Assembly: GCA_913051935.1 (NCBI GenBank)
Contig: CAJXCU010000023.1
Coordinates: 1-34,163, forward strand
From: an uncultured Flavobacteriales bacterium
Lineage (GTDB): Bacteria > Bacteroidota > Bacteroidia > Flavobacteriales_D > Crocinitomicaceae
Direction of reading: 5' to 3'
DNA length: 34,163 nucleotides
Below the pieces are notes generated by a model. That model saw only the letters and a list, made by a program, of their open reading frames with translations, searched no databases and was not told where the DNA came from. Numbering within the stretch: the stretch's first letter is position 1; each line of letters opens with the position of its first letter. Shown here piece after piece: positions 33,200-34,163 of this stretch. Position numbers and translations under genes: made by a program.

Positions 33200-33245
33200 G
33201 GACTCGTGGCGTAACTGATACAAAAAGTATGTAGTAGCGCACCAC
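33200..33245 (+). pseudogene. Decayed 5' half of a tRNA-Arg copy
   Basis: The segment beginning GGACTCGTGGCGTAACTGATA matches the first 20 bases of the downstream tRNA-Arg (GGCCTCGTGGCGCAACTGAATA) with two substitutions and one gap. About 15 foreign bases (33220-33235) then interrupt the D-loop, after which TAGCGCACC resumes the tRNA sequence. It then stops resembling a tRNA, so it has no anticodon arm or 3' half and cannot form a tRNA. Confidence 0.65.
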
Positions 33246-33254
33246 AAGTAAAAA

Positions 33255-33328
33255 GGCCTCGTGGCGCAACTGAATAGCGCACCTGATTACGGCTCAGGAG
33301 GTTACAGGTTTGAATCCTGTCGAGGTCA
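33255..33328 (+). tRNA. tRNA-Arg(ACG)
   Basis: Acceptor stem GGCCTCG pairs with CGAGGTC (33321-33327, one G-U pair); discriminator A at 33328. The D-stem is GCGC/GCGC (33264-33267 with 33277-33280), the anticodon stem CCTGA/TCAGG with loop TTACGGC, giving anticodon ACG at 33289-33291. The T-stem is ACAGG/CCTGT with loop TTTGAAT. The first anticodon base would be deaminated to inosine, so the tRNA reads CGU, CGC and CGA arginine codons. The encoded 3' end is ACA, so CCA is only partly encoded and is added after transcription. A terminator follows directly. Confidence 0.95.
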
Positions 33329-33332
33329 CAAA

Positions 33333-33363
33333 AAAAAAGCTTCCCTTTCAGGAGGCTTTTTTT
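33333..33363 (+). terminator. Rho-independent terminator after tRNA-Arg
   Basis: The hairpin AAAAAAGCTTCC (33333-33344), loop CTTTCA, GGAGGC (33351-33356) has one G-U pair in the GC core and continues into a run of seven T (33357-33363). It lies five bases after the tRNA discriminator base. Confidence 0.85.
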
Positions 33364-33395
33364 ATTTAGGTACTTTCAATGGATGAAAACCTAGT

Positions 33396-33590
33396 TTAAC
33401 CTGAGTATCTTAGATGCGAAAGACCCGGGCGAGGTGAAGGAAATCCTTTCGAGGTCACTCTAGCGTTGAATAGATCAAAATAGATTGGTTCTCCGCTTTT
33501 TGTTTTGATAAAATCCTTTTCGGTTATATTTCCATATTGATTCAAACATTCACACGCTCCGATGTATTCAATTTTTTCGTTTATTTTTAA
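33396..33590 (-). pseudogene. Start-less open frame, possible gene remnant
   Basis: On the minus strand an open frame of 64 codons ends at TAA and is closed upstream by TGA. It has no ATG or other convincing start. The first 45 residues look like real protein (KIEYIGACECLNQYGNIT, then SGEPIYFDLFNARV), with balanced composition and codons like the neighbours; I recognise no family. The last 19 residues read antisense through the tRNA-like 3' relic (TSKGFPSPRPGLSHLRYSG), so they are tRNA-derived. The most likely reading is a decayed gene fragment joined to the relic, but chance openness in 195 bases cannot be excluded. Confidence 0.35.
33430..33457 (+). pseudogene. Decayed 3' half of a tRNA-Arg copy
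   Basis: AATCCTTTCGAGGTCA (33442-33457) matches the 3' end of the intact tRNA-Arg (AATCCTGTCGAGGTCA, 33313-33328) with one change in 16 bases. Upstream, GAGGTGAAGGA aligns with GAGGTTACAGG of the tRNA. The T-stem is shifted to AAGG/CCTT, a paired change, but the loop is shortened, so it is not a working tRNA. A second copy of a tRNA 3' end is what an integrase attachment site would leave, but no integrase is in the window. Confidence 0.6.
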
Positions 33591-33613
33591 TCAAATCAAA
33601 TTAATCACCGGAA
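33458..33613. other. Intergenic stretch between the tRNA relic and the DUF6090 gene
   Basis: These 156 bases are AT-rich and hold no plus-strand gene, terminator or full promoter match. On the minus strand most of them form the start-less open frame described at 33396-33590. I see nothing else. Confidence 0.5.
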
Positions 33614-34163
33614 ATGCCAAAATTCTTCAGAAATATTCCACAAAATGTCTTCTCAGAAAATAAATTAATTAATTATCTTATCTATACTATAAGCGAAATT
33701 CTACTTGTGGTGATCGGGATTCTAGTGGCACTGCAGATTGACAATTGGAATGAACAACGTAAAAAAGAGATATTAGAATTGAATCTCTTAAAAGAGATGA
33801 AGAGCAATTTACTTTCCGATATTGAGGATATTAATGAAAATATCCGATTTCACGAAAGAGGTGTTGAGTCCGCCAATATTATTTTGAGATCATTTAAAAA
33901 TGATTATCCATACAATGACAGTCTAAATAAGCATTATGGGAAAGTTCCTATGATTCCAAAGTTCTTAATGTCTGAAAATGCATATAATAGTATGAATAAT
34001 GAGGGGATCCGAATAATTAGTAATGATTCATTACGAAATGCAATTACGCATCATTACGAGTCTAGTTCCGCTTTTATGATGCACTGGAATGAGGCAGAAT
34101 GGGAGACCCAAATGCAAGACCACCGAACGATTTACAGAGATTATTTCAAGAAGTTTGACTTTT
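33614..34163 (+). CDS. DUF6090-type membrane protein, N-terminal part
   Basis: The gene runs off the window; 183 codons are visible. The start MPKFFRNIPQNVFSENK, then YTISEILLVVIGILVALQIDNWNEQRKK, is the hallmark of Bacteroidota DUF6090 proteins: a short basic N-terminus, one membrane helix (about 28-42) ending IDNWNE, then a long helical extracytoplasmic domain (LNLLKEMKSNLLSDIEDINEN). Function is unknown. DUF6090 genes often occur as paralogues in accessory parts of flavobacterial genomes, consistent with a position just after a tRNA with relic copies (inference). The ATG has an AT-rich leader with no SD sequence. Confidence 0.85.
   Translation, partial: MPKFFRNIPQNVFSENKLINYLIYTISEILLVVIGILVALQIDNWNEQRKKEILELNLLKEMKSNLLSDIEDINENIRFHERGVESANIILRSFKNDYPYNDSLNKHYGKVPMIPKFLMSENAYNSMNNEGIRIISNDSLRNAITHHYESSSAFMMHWNEAEWETQMQDHRTIYRDYFKKFDF

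Overview
The window reads as a chromosomal segment of a low-GC Bacteroidota bacterium, most likely a marine member of the order Flavobacteriales. The grounds are a type IX secretion C-terminal sorting domain, a TonB-dependent receptor paired with a DUF4249 lipoprotein, an S46 dipeptidyl-peptidase, a MuiA-like DUF4139 protein, a DUF6090 protein, mostly AT-rich leaders without Shine-Dalgarno sequences, and repeated matches to the flavobacterial promoter pattern TTG-N17-23-TAnnTTTG. No phage, insertion sequence or CRISPR array is visible.

Layout. 1-1129 (+): the end of yajC, then a CaCA-family Na+/Ca2+ antiporter. 1286-3996 (-): ACP phosphodiesterase, a DUF2795 protein, a PduO-type cobalamin adenosyltransferase and a Cys/Met-metabolism PLP enzyme. 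4171-5880 (-): a secreted DUF4139 protein ending at a clear terminator. 5960-8398 (+): ABC ATPase, ABC permease and a LolA-like periplasmic protein, tightly coupled. 8475-12228 (+): fabG, hemB, a histidase and a small membrane protein, with their own promoter-like sequence before fabG. 12225-13634 (-): a GlcD-type FAD oxidase. 13713-19208 (+): a PcaF/PaaJ-like thiolase followed by three overlapping genes for a lipoprotein, a probable outer-membrane barrel and a T9SS-secreted repeat protein. 19198-20373 (-) proline dehydrogenase and 20451-21527 (+) aroB are divergent. 21581-26869 (-): S46 peptidase, LprI-like protein, tilS and pabB. 27041-30383 (+): TonB receptor and DUF4249 lipoprotein. 30380-32556 (-): nitroreductase, small membrane protein, barrel protein and cupin, all overlapping. 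32595-33116 (-): TPR protein. 33255-33328 (+): tRNA-Arg(ACG). 33614-end (+): a DUF6090 protein cut by the window edge.

Most of the content is housekeeping and catabolic: histidine and proline breakdown, thiolysis, haem, chorismate and folate precursors, tRNA modification and envelope upkeep. I did not find a clear new defence or mobile system. The least explained parts are the coupled envelope module at 14918-19208 and the tRNA-Arg locus, where an intact tRNA lies between a decayed 5' half and a decayed 3' half, followed by an antisense start-less open frame and an accessory-type gene. Three convergent gene pairs overlap at their stop codons, leaving no intergenic space for terminators.
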